Positions 54,607 to 63,727 of a stretch of 64,000 nucleotides of DNA are shown here, piece after piece. The position numbers and the translations under genes are program-made. How positions within the stretch are numbered: position 1 is the stretch's first letter; every line of letters begins with the position of its first letter. Under the pieces are notes generated by a model. The model did not search any database, was not told where the DNA came from, and saw only the letters and a list, made by a program, of their open reading frames with translations. This stretch comes from Candidatus Poribacteria bacterium (GTDB lineage: Bacteria > Poribacteria > WGA-4E > WGA-3G), in contig OY282386.1 of the NCBI GenBank assembly GCA_958295945.1, forward strand, positions 5,016,204 through 5,080,203. Direction: 5' to 3'.

Positions 54607-56214
54607 TTAATAAGGTTTACCCAACAATTCAAATGTAACGCTTTGTGCTGCACCACCTTGCATCTTCGTAGAAGTACGAGTACTTGCAATGGCACGAATT
54701 CTATGGTTTTTGATACCAGCATCTTTTAGTGCTTTGGCTGCTGCTTCTGCACGTTGTGTTGCAAGAAGTTTATTTGCAGTTGGGTCTCCCTCTTTGCGCG
54801 TGTGCCCAACAACTCTAAGATAATACTGTGGAAACGATTTCAGTTTTGTTGCAATATCTGTCAATGCGCGTTTGCTACCGGGTAGAATACGGGCATTACC
54901 ACGACCGAATTGAATCGGTTCAATTTTCATTGCAGCAACTGGTGCAAGTGTGGTCCAATTGTCATCTGATAGTGGATTCAATGCAACTTCTTCACGCACT
55001 TTTTCTTCAGCAACATTTGGTGTGTCAACAAGAATACCCTCTAAGCCACCTGCACCATTAGTGTTCAGCACACCCGGATGGAAGTCATCGGTGCGGAGTG
55101 AACGTAATATACCTTCAAAGAAAAGATTACCATAATTCCCTGAGAATGGGTCTGACGCAATAGATTTTGTTTTGACCAAGACTTGTATTATCTTTCCAAT
55201 CATCGTCTCAAGTTTCTCAGAATCTTTCGCTTTATTCCCAGAGATAATGCCAAAATGTGCGTAATTCTCAACAGTGTTTCGCCATTCTATTCCTTTTACT
55301 AACTGACTCGCTTCATTGCTGTTGAGTTTATCACCATATTGTTTTGCATCAGATTCAATCAAGGATAATAAGCCTTCTGATTGATTTGAATAGTCGTAGT
55401 TCGCACGGAGATACGCCTGTACTATATGTGTGACAAGTTCGCGTTGTGTGTCTAAAAACTCACGTTGAACGACTAATACATCAACGATATACCCTTTCAA
55501 TTTAGAACTATCTAAGAGCAGATGCACACCGTCAATTGCAAGTGCTTTGGTAACATAAGGCTCCCATAAAACATAGGCAGCAGGTTGACCTGGATCAGCA
55601 GACTTAAGTTTTTTATACACATCTTCTGCGCCGTTTGCATCGGATGCCCAAGATGTAGGCAGACTTGGAAGACTCATCGTATTAATCATAATCCGAGCGA
55701 GTGTTTCACTTGGCGAATCTGGTGTCAACACGATACGTGCCTTTGGATTGCTTAAGTTCGGTATGCTGGGTACGCCCCGCTTGTGTGCAACGATTGCATC
55801 AGCTCCTTTTGATTCATCTATGACGAGAACAATTGAACCGGGAAATTCACCGATAACACTACCCGCTTTAAGATATGCATCAATGGTAAAGACAGCCATT
55901 TGGACTTTACCACTTTTCAGATCGCGTGCTCTACGGACATAATCGGCTTTATCATCTACAAAGGTGAGTTTAATCGCCTGACGACCAAGCAGATTCTTCA
56001 CAGCATCAGATCGAAGTATAGCATAACCGGGAAAGGAGTCGTGTGCAACTTTAATCTCATGGTCATATTTCTGTGTGCCTGTGTTCTCAACAAGTTTCTC
56101 TCGTCTACTCCCAAGACGGGGTTCAACAACAAACTTGTAGACAAGTCCTAAAATACCGATGATAATCAGCCAACTTGCCACCATAACCATTCTGCTTTTT
56201 GTTTTGGCTTCCAT
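54607..56214 (-). CDS. Anchored substrate-binding (NMT1-like) / OmpA fusion protein
   Basis: A 535-residue protein with an N-terminal membrane anchor (MVMVASWLIIIGILGLVYKF). Residues ~50-340 form a periplasmic binding-protein-2 fold of the nitrate/sulfonate type (HEIKVAHDSFPGYAILRSDA, KVQMAVFTIDAYLKAGS, AYVLWEPYVTKAL). Residues ~425-530 are OmpA-like (LRVVGHTRKEGDPTANKLLA, TQRAEAAAKALKDAG), expected to bind peptidoglycan. Binding-protein and OmpA domains on one chain are uncommon. Transcribed with the VWA and second fusion genes. Confidence 0.83.
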   Translation of the reverse strand: MEAKTKSRMVMVASWLIIIGILGLVYKFVVEPRLGSRREKLVENTGTQKYDHEIKVAHDSFPGYAILRSDAVKNLLGRQAIKLTFVDDKADYVRRARDLKSGKVQMAVFTIDAYLKAGSVIGEFPGSIVLVIDESKGADAIVAHKRGVPSIPNLSNPKARIVLTPDSPSETLARIMINTMSLPSLPTSWASDANGAEDVYKKLKSADPGQPAAYVLWEPYVTKALAIDGVHLLLDSSKLKGYIVDVLVVQREFLDTQRELVTHIVQAYLRANYDYSNQSEGLLSLIESDAKQYGDKLNSNEASQLVKGIEWRNTVENYAHFGIISGNKAKDSEKLETMIGKIIQVLVKTKSIASDPFSGNYGNLFFEGILRSLRTDDFHPGVLNTNGAGGLEGILVDTPNVAEEKVREEVALNPLSDDNWTTLAPVAAMKIEPIQFGRGNARILPGSKRALTDIATKLKSFPQYYLRVVGHTRKEGDPTANKLLATQRAEAAAKALKDAGIKNHRIRAIASTRTSTKMQGGAAQSVTFELLGKPY

Positions 56215-56256
56215 GTCTATATTCCTTATCGCATTCTAAGTTGTAATGATCGCCTG

Positions 56257-57183
56257 CTATTTTCCCATACGTCGAAAAATTATAAATCCACCAATAGCGA
56301 CTATAAGACCTATTAGAATCCAGAAATTGTAATTACCACCGCTTTGTTGGTCAGGTTGCTGTATCGGTTGTTGAGGTGTTTGTGTTGACGGTTTTTGCTG
56401 ATCCGTTGGTGTTTTTCTTACATTAGTCGTAGCGATTGCAGTATTACTTGGTGGCATTGTAATCCGTTGAATAAGGTCCATAGCAATTTTTTCTGAGAGA
56501 GGTGCGATGTCTTCATAAGCATCTTCTCCATCAAGGTCCGTACCAGTTCCCCCCGTTTCGGCAAGGATCTCCGTTACTGCTGCAACGAGTTCACCCGGGT
56601 TGTCTGCTCTACGATAACTATCAGCATCTTTTGCCAATAGATGATCGGTCTGCATATCAACACCTATCACATCAACACGAATCTGTCTGTCCAGAATTTC
56701 GGGTGTATATTGGGCAACTTTTTCCTCGTCTTGTGCCCTACCGTCTGTAACAATCAACAACCGATAATTTCCATAGTTATACTGTTTTTCTCTCTGTTCA
56801 AGCAGTCTGTTCGTCCCGATACGCATGTATTTTCCCAGTGGAGTGCCGCCACCTGGTTGTGGTAATTCAATCGCCGCTAACAGTTGCTCAGTATTCTTCG
56901 GTCCAAGTGGATATACCCAATCATTCTGGACGTTACTTCCGCTGAAGACAAGCAAACCGATATGGGTATTTTCTGGAACTTTAGATAGGACTTCCTTAAG
57001 TGCTTCTTTAGCAGCGTCCATCTTTGACTTTGATTGATCTGCACGAAACTTCTCATTCATTGAACCGGATGCATCAAGAATAATGATAATATTGTCGGTA
57101 TGAAGGTCAGATTCCCCATTACCTATCTGAACTATAGTGAATACCGAGAGACCAATAAGACACGATACGATGAAATGTTTCAC
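56257..57183 (-). CDS. VWA domain protein with C-terminal membrane anchor
   Basis: A 308-residue protein with a signal peptide (cleavage near GNGES), a von Willebrand A domain with intact MIDAS (IIIILDASGSMNEKF, then GGTPLGKYM and LLIVTDGRAQDE), a Gln/Thr/Pro-rich linker and one C-terminal membrane segment (FWILIGLIVAIGGFIIFRRM). It is oriented with the VWA domain outside. VWA domains bind protein ligands; the adjacent binding-protein/OmpA fusions are candidate partners. Confidence 0.88.
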   Translation of the reverse strand: MKHFIVSCLIGLSVFTIVQIGNGESDLHTDNIIIILDASGSMNEKFRADQSKSKMDAAKEALKEVLSKVPENTHIGLLVFSGSNVQNDWVYPLGPKNTEQLLAAIELPQPGGGTPLGKYMRIGTNRLLEQREKQYNYGNYRLLIVTDGRAQDEEKVAQYTPEILDRQIRVDVIGVDMQTDHLLAKDADSYRRADNPGELVAAVTEILAETGGTGTDLDGEDAYEDIAPLSEKIAMDLIQRITMPPSNTAIATTNVRKTPTDQQKPSTQTPQQPIQQPDQQSGGNYNFWILIGLIVAIGGFIIFRRMGK

Positions 57184-57205
57184 AATCGGCTCCTATATGA
57201 AAGGA

Positions 57206-59095
57206 CTAAAAGTCGAAATCGGATACGGCGACTGCTTCTGCTGACACTTTGATAAGTGCGAATTCAACACGTCTGTTTTCTGCAGCCTCTGCGGGACTTG
57301 TCGGTTTGGCAATAACAGGTTCTTTAATTCCTACACCAACAGGAACAATTTGATCTGTATCAATTCGTGCATTTTTACTACGTGCATAATCAATGATAGA
57401 TTGTTTCACCGCTTCTCCACGTTGTTCGGAAAGTTTGAGAGCAGCTCGCATAACTTGGAATGGATTTTCAACATCACTACTATCGTCAAATTTTCGTTGA
57501 TCGATGAGACGGATCAATTCAGTAGTATTTTCAAGACTAAAGGGTTTACCGTTCAAGAAATATTTATAACTGCCACGCGTTCCTGTCCGTTTCAGAAATC
57601 CTTTGGACAAACCGGTTCTTACCAGAATGCTCAAAGTTCTTGATGGGTCGCTGTGTCCTTTGATTGCAATTGCAGCATTTCCATATTTTGAAGCCAATTC
57701 AACAACTCTGTCAAATTCAGCACTATACCGAGATGCGCTAAATGTGTCCTGATTCGCATCAAATTGGATAGTAAAGGAGATTAATGTTTTTTCATCCAGA
57801 ACAGCATCCTCATTGAATGATTCAATCTCTGCCCGAACAGTTTCTTTCTTAAAGCGCGTCTTCTTTAGTTGTGTCGGAGCATCAACAGTTGTCGCAAGCA
57901 GACTCTTGAAAGCATTGGAATTGAAATTTAGGTCTGATGGCAGTAAGGCATGTTTCTGACTTGCAAAACCCCAGTTAACTGCCATATCCAATCCTGCTTT
58001 ATTGAATCCTTCGAATCCCGAGATAGTATTGCTTGGATCGTTGAAAAATGCAACATTACCGGGTTGACCAACAAATGTGCAATCAGCGATTAATCCATGT
58101 GCATCCTCTTCAAGTGTTGGTAACACATCTTTTCCATAGACATTCTGCATCATTATAAGTAGTTTGTTGTATTGTGTAGAACCACTTCTTTCATAAGCTT
58201 TCTTAAGTGAAATGACCTCTTCTGCCCCTTTCAGATAACCTGCAAAGAATCTTTCAATAAAAGGTTTATATTTATCATAGAAATCCTTCCGACATGCGTA
58301 GACATCTGCGATTGAACGCGATAGAGTAGCAGTACTAACAACAACGCGTGCTCTTTTTACAGTGCCTTCTGCACCTGTGCCGGTATTCTCAGGTCCCCCT
58401 GTTAGTCCAATCATATCTGGGGTAATAACAAAACAACCTGCGATAGAAGCATCATTTCGGAATTTTTCTGCCGGACCTTTTGCTCCAGTTAATTCTTCTA
58501 CCCAGACTAACTGAACATTGGATTTAGAGAGACGTGCAGTTTTCAACATATCATAAAGCATCCCAACATGAGGTCCACCCTTCTGAATAGCAATCTTTTT
58601 CCCGTTAAGATCCGATATTTTGCGGATATTTGACCGTCCGACAAAATGGTCACCTGCCGACCATGTTAGTTGTCCAAACACGACAGGTTTTGTGTTGGGA
58701 TCACGGCCAATGACTTCGCTTGCTTGCGCGATCATTCTAAACGTGCCCCGTAGTATCGGTGTCTTCCCAGAGAGATAGTCACGAACTTGTTGCTGAAAAT
58801 TATCGCCAGGAACCAGTTCTAGGTTGAGTCCTTGTTTCTCCATGATTGTGCCGGGTTTCGTTTTCAATCCTCCATTTGCATGGAATAGTGCAGCTTCACC
58901 ACCCCATGTAATATAAGGCACGACTAAAGGAGAAATTGAAGTAACTTCACGTGCGGTAACTTGACCAACTGCATCAGCAAAACGTTCCTGCGCGTTTGCT
59001 GAAAACATAAAGCAAAGAAGCATCAGACAAATTAGATTATATTTCAAGAATTGGTGTAATACTTTGCTGCTACAGAATATTGGATGCTTTTTCAT
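57206..59095 (-). CDS. Exported substrate-binding / OmpA fusion protein
   Basis: A 629-residue exported protein (signal LICLMLLCFMFSANAQ). Residues ~35-390 form a binding-protein fold (VPYITWGGEAALFHANGGL, DLNGKKIAIQKGGPHVGML, FRNDASIAGCFVITPDM). The C-terminal ~200 residues are OmpA-like (FTIQFDANQDTFSASRY, AIAIKGHSDPSR, then LSEQRGEAVKQSI and AENRRVEFALIKV). The OmpA domain carries an insertion of about 60 residues between the GHSDP strand and the LSEQRGE helix. Same layout as the protein at 54607 but with little sequence similarity. Confidence 0.85.
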   Translation of the reverse strand: MKKHPIFCSSKVLHQFLKYNLICLMLLCFMFSANAQERFADAVGQVTAREVTSISPLVVPYITWGGEAALFHANGGLKTKPGTIMEKQGLNLELVPGDNFQQQVRDYLSGKTPILRGTFRMIAQASEVIGRDPNTKPVVFGQLTWSAGDHFVGRSNIRKISDLNGKKIAIQKGGPHVGMLYDMLKTARLSKSNVQLVWVEELTGAKGPAEKFRNDASIAGCFVITPDMIGLTGGPENTGTGAEGTVKRARVVVSTATLSRSIADVYACRKDFYDKYKPFIERFFAGYLKGAEEVISLKKAYERSGSTQYNKLLIMMQNVYGKDVLPTLEEDAHGLIADCTFVGQPGNVAFFNDPSNTISGFEGFNKAGLDMAVNWGFASQKHALLPSDLNFNSNAFKSLLATTVDAPTQLKKTRFKKETVRAEIESFNEDAVLDEKTLISFTIQFDANQDTFSASRYSAEFDRVVELASKYGNAAIAIKGHSDPSRTLSILVRTGLSKGFLKRTGTRGSYKYFLNGKPFSLENTTELIRLIDQRKFDDSSDVENPFQVMRAALKLSEQRGEAVKQSIIDYARSKNARIDTDQIVPVGVGIKEPVIAKPTSPAEAAENRRVEFALIKVSAEAVAVSDFDF

Positions 59096-59213
59096 GTCTC
59101 TTTCCTCTTTTTGAGTTACACATTTTTATATTTGTTCACGTCAATGGTATTCTAACATATAAATTAGATTATTACCACAAAATTAATATAAAATAAAATG
59201 GTTGGAAAATCAC

Positions 59214-60752
59214 CTAACGTGAATGTTCAGGTTTACTTGGGAATATTAAGATTGCATCTGAAACAGGACGACCCTGGAACTTTGGCAAAGGACGAATACG
59301 ACGGTTACCACGAGCAGACATCGTTCTCCTATCTATTGCCGTCTTTTCTTCAACAGGTTTGTTTGGAGTATCAGGTTCTGTCTTTTTAGCATCTGTCTTT
59401 TTAGCATCTGTCTTTTTAGCATCTGTCTTTTTAGCATCTGTCTTTTTAGCATCCGTTGTTTCTTTGGCTATGACATCTACTTGTTTGTCTGGTTTCTTTA
59501 CTATTTCTTTTTTGTCTGTTTGTTTTTCTGTATTATCAGGTTTCTGCTTATCCTCTGAGTCTGGACGGGGAGGTGGTTTACGTTTTACACTTACTACTTT
59601 ATCTCTTATAATCATCATGGACGAAGAACCGCCATCTAAATTGACAGCATCGGTTGCACCCCATTTCTGAAATAGGTTTGCAAGTTTATGTAACATGACA
59701 CCACGCCGCACTTTCGGATCAGCACCAGTGATTGTAACAAAAAGTAATGTGCCATCTACCTTTTTACCAACTGCAGTGCGGGGATGCCAGAAACTGTGAA
59801 ATGATGGACCAAAACCTTCTTGTTGATAGATTTCAGATGTAGATTTACTTCCATTCTTCAGTAACAGAGGACCTCCACCGATTATATGTGAAAGACTTTC
59901 CCACAGATGGCTATCTCCCACACTTTCAGGTATTACTTTCTCTTGGATTTCAACCTTTGCATCAATAGCAATATGCTCAAGTAGTAATTTACGTTTCCTG
60001 CCATTTGAAGATAAGACATATCCATCACTTGGAATTCGGGAACTTCCCTGCCTATCATATATGTCAACTATTCTGTCATTTCTTACAACCACTTCAAGAC
60101 CATCAGGATTCGTCAATGTGTTGGCGTGAAAGCCGGGACGATACAGCACCAATTCGTTCTTTATCCGCACACGATTGATTCCATCAATTTCCAAACTTAC
60201 ACTATTTGAGAAGACTATCTCATGTTGAAGTAGAATACGGTCAAAATAAGTCTCAATCTTCCCATTGACAGTTCTGAAACCGACAACCCCGCGCCCTTGT
60301 TCTGGTTCACTTACCCATTCACCATCAATTTTTAATGCACCGACAGATTCACCTTGATAAGTTCCTGCCATCTCATAAAAACCACCATTAATAGCAATTG
60401 GTGCTTTTTTACGTTGTGCAATTGACTGCAAATGCTCTGAACCAATTCCTGCACCAAGGGCACGATATAGACGGATGTCTACGGCATCAGGTTTCACTGA
60501 AAGAATGTTTGTCAGAACTCCATCGTCCAATATCTGACGATGAACAATCCCTGGAAACACCTGCTCTGTTTCATCGCTAAAGACAGGATCGGTATAAGAT
60601 TTTACATAGGCGGGTACTTTTTTTAGTGGTACAACTTTGCCTACCCAAACACCTATTCCGAAAAAAATCAGAAAACCGATTGTCGTCCATGTGCGTGGAT
60701 AGCGTTTGATGAATCGGACAAATCTTCGTCCTAAATAGATAATATCAAACAT
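59214..60752 (-). CDS. Phosphodiester glycosidase (NAGPA)-like anchored protein
   Basis: A 512-residue protein with an N-terminal membrane anchor (TTIGFLIFFGIGVWVGKVV). Residues ~60-390 match the NAGPA/exopolysaccharide-type phosphodiester glycosidase family: KKAPIAINGGFYEMAG, ALKIDGEWV, SHIIGGGPLLLKNG, RTAVGKKVDGTLLFV and DAVNLDGGSSSMMI. The C-terminal ~110 residues are Lys/Asp/Pro-rich and disordered, with five tandem KKTDA repeats. Likely acts on a polysaccharide or envelope glycan; substrate unknown. Last member of the cluster on its upstream side. Confidence 0.85.
   Translation of the reverse strand: MFDIIYLGRRFVRFIKRYPRTWTTIGFLIFFGIGVWVGKVVPLKKVPAYVKSYTDPVFSDETEQVFPGIVHRQILDDGVLTNILSVKPDAVDIRLYRALGAGIGSEHLQSIAQRKKAPIAINGGFYEMAGTYQGESVGALKIDGEWVSEPEQGRGVVGFRTVNGKIETYFDRILLQHEIVFSNSVSLEIDGINRVRIKNELVLYRPGFHANTLTNPDGLEVVVRNDRIVDIYDRQGSSRIPSDGYVLSSNGRKRKLLLEHIAIDAKVEIQEKVIPESVGDSHLWESLSHIIGGGPLLLKNGSKSTSEIYQQEGFGPSFHSFWHPRTAVGKKVDGTLLFVTITGADPKVRRGVMLHKLANLFQKWGATDAVNLDGGSSSMMIIRDKVVSVKRKPPPRPDSEDKQKPDNTEKQTDKKEIVKKPDKQVDVIAKETTDAKKTDAKKTDAKKTDAKKTDAKKTEPDTPNKPVEEKTAIDRRTMSARGNRRIRPLPKFQGRPVSDAILIFPSKPEHSR
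59377..59451. repeat. Five tandem 15-bp repeats coding KKTDA
   Basis: TCTGTCTTTTTAGCA occurs five times in perfect tandem inside the phosphodiester glycosidase-like gene, coding repeated Lys-Lys-Thr-Asp-Ala on the minus strand. Copy number is likely to vary. Confidence 0.9.
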
Positions 60753-60822
60753 CTTTGTCTGATAAGAACATTCGTTGTTCCCATTTTAGTTGCATTAATC
60801 CGGGTGTGCCGACAAATGATCT

Positions 60823-62229
60823 TTAGGATAGGTTTGCTATACGGTTCTTCCATTCATCACATGTGGCATGAGTTCGTCTCACTGCTGCACCGATATAATT
60901 CGTTGGTGCACTGAGTGCTTCACTTTGCGGTTTTGTCAACTTGTCAAGAAACGGTCGAAAGGTCTCATCCTCCCATAATAGTGTGGTTAGACTTTTTCCT
61001 GTTTGATGAACTTGTGCTATCAGTTTTCGTGTGTGGTCATAAGCATCTGGAAACCCGTAATATGCCATGAGCAAATAGATCGGTTCTGCGATTGTGTCCT
61101 CTGCACTCATATCAAGGTTGCGTTGCATGTTCTCTGCCTTAACGTCCATTTCATCTAATGCCCGTCGTAGTCTATAAATTGAATAGTCAAAAGCAGTGAG
61201 TAACTCAGTCAAAAATCGGCTTGAAGCGGAATTGGTCAGATCACGTTGGTGTTCCAAAATGCTGTCCATAAAAACGGTTTGCATCCGCGGAACGAACGCC
61301 TTCCACAGACTCTTTACATTTTCATAAGCCTCTGGATTGATTTTATGCGGCATTGTGGATGAGCCGACAAGTTGTGAATTATATTTTCTACCTACCTCAG
61401 CAATTTCTGTCCGATAGAGGTGGCGCATATCATCTGCGAAATTTGCAATGACAGTATAGGCTGCTGTTACATGATACGCTACATCGGAGATAAACTCCGG
61501 TTCAACACACTGCGTCGATGTATGTGTATCGGATGGTTTAAGACCAAGCAATGCAAGAAAATCTGCTTCAATCTGTTCAGGATTCTCGTGAATTAATGAC
61601 AATCCATTGAAGGCTCCTACAGCCCCAGAAAATTGCCCGCGTAGATTTTTACCTGCTTCATGTATCTTTTCAATCCGAGTACCAAGACGACTGATGTAGA
61701 GTGCTAAGGCATATCCGAAGGTTGTGGGTTCTGCATGTTGTCCGTGCGTCCTACCGATTTGTGGTGTTTCTGCATGTTCGCGCGCTAAGGTAATTAACTG
61801 CTTTTCCAGTTCAATCATATCTGGAACAATGACGTTCTCAATCAGTGCTTTAAATCGCAATGCGGTTGCTGTATCCAAGATGTCCGCAGATGTTGCGAAT
61901 AGGTGTACATAAGGACGTGCTTCAGGACTTATTTTATTCCGAATTACATTGACAAGTGAACGAATGTTATGTCGGATCCTCTTCTGTTCCTCGTAGACCG
62001 CTTCCGCTGTTACCTGTTCTACTGCTTGTTCAACTTCATCTGCTATTTCTGTAGAGCAGACATCGTAGTTTGCAAGTGTGCGAGTCAAGGCTGCTTCTAC
62101 CTTTGCCTGATAGGTGACATATCCTGCCTCAGAGACATAAGGCAAAAGGCGTTGCATAAATTTATCATCACCGCCATAGTATCTAAAATCTAACGGACTG
62201 ACGGCTTCATATAGCTGCATAGAATACAT
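60823..62229 (-). CDS. purB: Adenylosuccinate lyase
   Basis: Cleaves adenylosuccinate and SAICAR in purine synthesis. The 468-residue protein shows YEAVSPLDFRYYGG at the start, RTHGQHAEPTTFGYALA (His-containing active-site block), and GSSTMPHKINPEAYENV, the fumarase/aspartase superfamily signature with the catalytic Ser loop. Start at 62229 follows GGAG by only two bases; the ATG at 62220 has better spacing, so the first three residues are uncertain. Not in an operon with other purine genes here. Confidence 0.93.
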   Translation of the reverse strand: MYSMQLYEAVSPLDFRYYGGDDKFMQRLLPYVSEAGYVTYQAKVEAALTRTLANYDVCSTEIADEVEQAVEQVTAEAVYEEQKRIRHNIRSLVNVIRNKISPEARPYVHLFATSADILDTATALRFKALIENVIVPDMIELEKQLITLAREHAETPQIGRTHGQHAEPTTFGYALALYISRLGTRIEKIHEAGKNLRGQFSGAVGAFNGLSLIHENPEQIEADFLALLGLKPSDTHTSTQCVEPEFISDVAYHVTAAYTVIANFADDMRHLYRTEIAEVGRKYNSQLVGSSTMPHKINPEAYENVKSLWKAFVPRMQTVFMDSILEHQRDLTNSASSRFLTELLTAFDYSIYRLRRALDEMDVKAENMQRNLDMSAEDTIAEPIYLLMAYYGFPDAYDHTRKLIAQVHQTGKSLTTLLWEDETFRPFLDKLTKPQSEALSAPTNYIGAAVRRTHATCDEWKNRIANLS

Positions 62230-62305
62230 TTCTCCATTTTTTTGTCTAATTGTATACTATGCTAATATGAATGTAAAGTGTTTTTGTTGGTAAGAAAGGG
62301 TTATT

Positions 62306-62424
62306 TATAGTGGAATGGACAATTAATAGGACACGTCTCAGAGGGCGAGGGAACCTCGCCCCTACGGGACTTGTGGTACTTGCAAGTGCATTGAAATGTC
62401 TTCTTAATTCTAAACTTTACTATA
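62306..62424. mobile_element. 119-bp MITE with IS630-like ends
   Basis: Starts TATAGTGGAATGGACAATTA and ends with the inverted form ...TAAACTTTACTATA, sharing AATTAA and GACAC/GACAT blocks at equal spacing. The centre is the palindrome GGGCGAGGGAACCTCGCCC. The outer sequence aligns with the MITEs at 17085 and 47029. Confidence 0.7.
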
Positions 62425-62489
62425 GTATTCGGATTTTCTTGTGTCTTTTTCACAAATGCTAAATGCCCCAAGACGTTAGGAAACAGCAC

Positions 62490-63727
62490 CTATGCTATGG
62501 AATAAACACCGCGTTTTACTCTGACAATTTCGCCTTTATCTATGAGGCGTTTGAGTTCGTTTTTCACTGCTTCAGGATTTCCTTGAATTGCACTGATAAA
62601 ATCAGCAGTCTTTTTGTTTCCATTCTCAAGAAGATTTAGAATTTGTATTCGGTAAGGGACACGTAGAGGTGCACCACCCCTTAGCTTTTGTAAAATACGG
62701 TTTGCCTGTCTTGAGGAACATCCATAAACTTCTTCAACTTTATCTCTACTGGATTTGGCTGTAAGACTGTCTCTCTCTTTTTCAAAGTCTTTTCGTTTCG
62801 CAACCACTTCCGGCAATTTGTCAAGTCCACCAGCAATTACGAAATCTTCCCAATCAAAATGGACGGTTCAGTTCTATCTGATATTCCAGATAAATATATG
62901 CCAGTGAGTAATACAACTGTCTTACCTTTCGATCTGTTGAATGTATTACAGTTAAGCATCGGTCTTAGTAGAACATCTATGTTTTGTAAACGCTCATCCG
63001 TATATAGACAGAGAGCTTTATCCTTTTCATAATTAAGCGGTGCATCATCGTTGCCGTATATTATCTGTCCCTGTCGCCATATAGTACCCTGTGGTGGTTC
63101 AGGAGCTCCGACAATCCAAATCACTTGTACTTTTTCAAGAATAGAGTCCAAATTATCCATATTATCAGAAAACTTTATTAAATGGACATTGTCTCTCTTG
63201 ACGATTTCAGATAGTTGTTTGATCCCTGCGACATAGGTGATAACTGCATGAGCAACATTCTCATCTTTTTCAATTTCACCTATAATACCCTTGTAAAAAT
63301 TTATACCTATTTTACTTATGCCAATTACATCCCAGTTCCTGTCATAATCTAAAATCATTTCTCGTGGATAGATTCCTGTCTGAATTTGAAAGATTTTGTT
63401 TTCTTTGTGCCACGAAGGTAGTTCTAAATGTGCTACTTTAACCTCCTCATCAGGAAATGCTCGATTCAGATGTTGTTCGTAGAGTGTTGTAGATTTAATG
63501 AAGAGTTGCTTAACATTTGGATGTAAAATTGGTGGAATCCAGAACTTAAGCACTTTCTTGTCCCATCTCACGCGTGCATCCTCATCTCGTGTGTAATGCT
63601 CAAAGAACCTTTTGAGTTGATGCCAAACTGTCCAATTGGAATTAGTGCATACAGTCTGAATATTCTGAATGTCAGTCACATTTTCAATTTTGAATATACA
63701 CAATTGGGTGTGTAAAGTTTTTGTCAC
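62490..63727 (-). pseudogene. Frameshifted and IS-truncated gene with C-terminal winged-helix region
   Basis: Two open frames are parts of one gene. The first (to 62837) ends ...SGISDRTEPS then ILIGKIS. In another frame the sequence continues HFDWEDFVIAGGLDKLPEVV into the second frame (62816-62490). The shift lies at about 62855-62865. The C-terminal part has two helix-turn-helix-like pieces (VYGCSSRQANRILQKL, RIQILNLLENGNKKTADFIS) and ends RVKRGVYSIA. The apparent start is a GTG inside the IS terminal repeat, so the true N-terminus was removed by the insertion at 63706. I do not recognise the family; a DNA-binding replication-type protein is possible. Confidence 0.7.

Noticed and set aside
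59359-59670. Plus-strand frame coding a repetitive hydrophobic peptide
   Set aside because: It is the complement of the KKTDA repeats in the phosphodiester glycosidase-like gene; no independent support.
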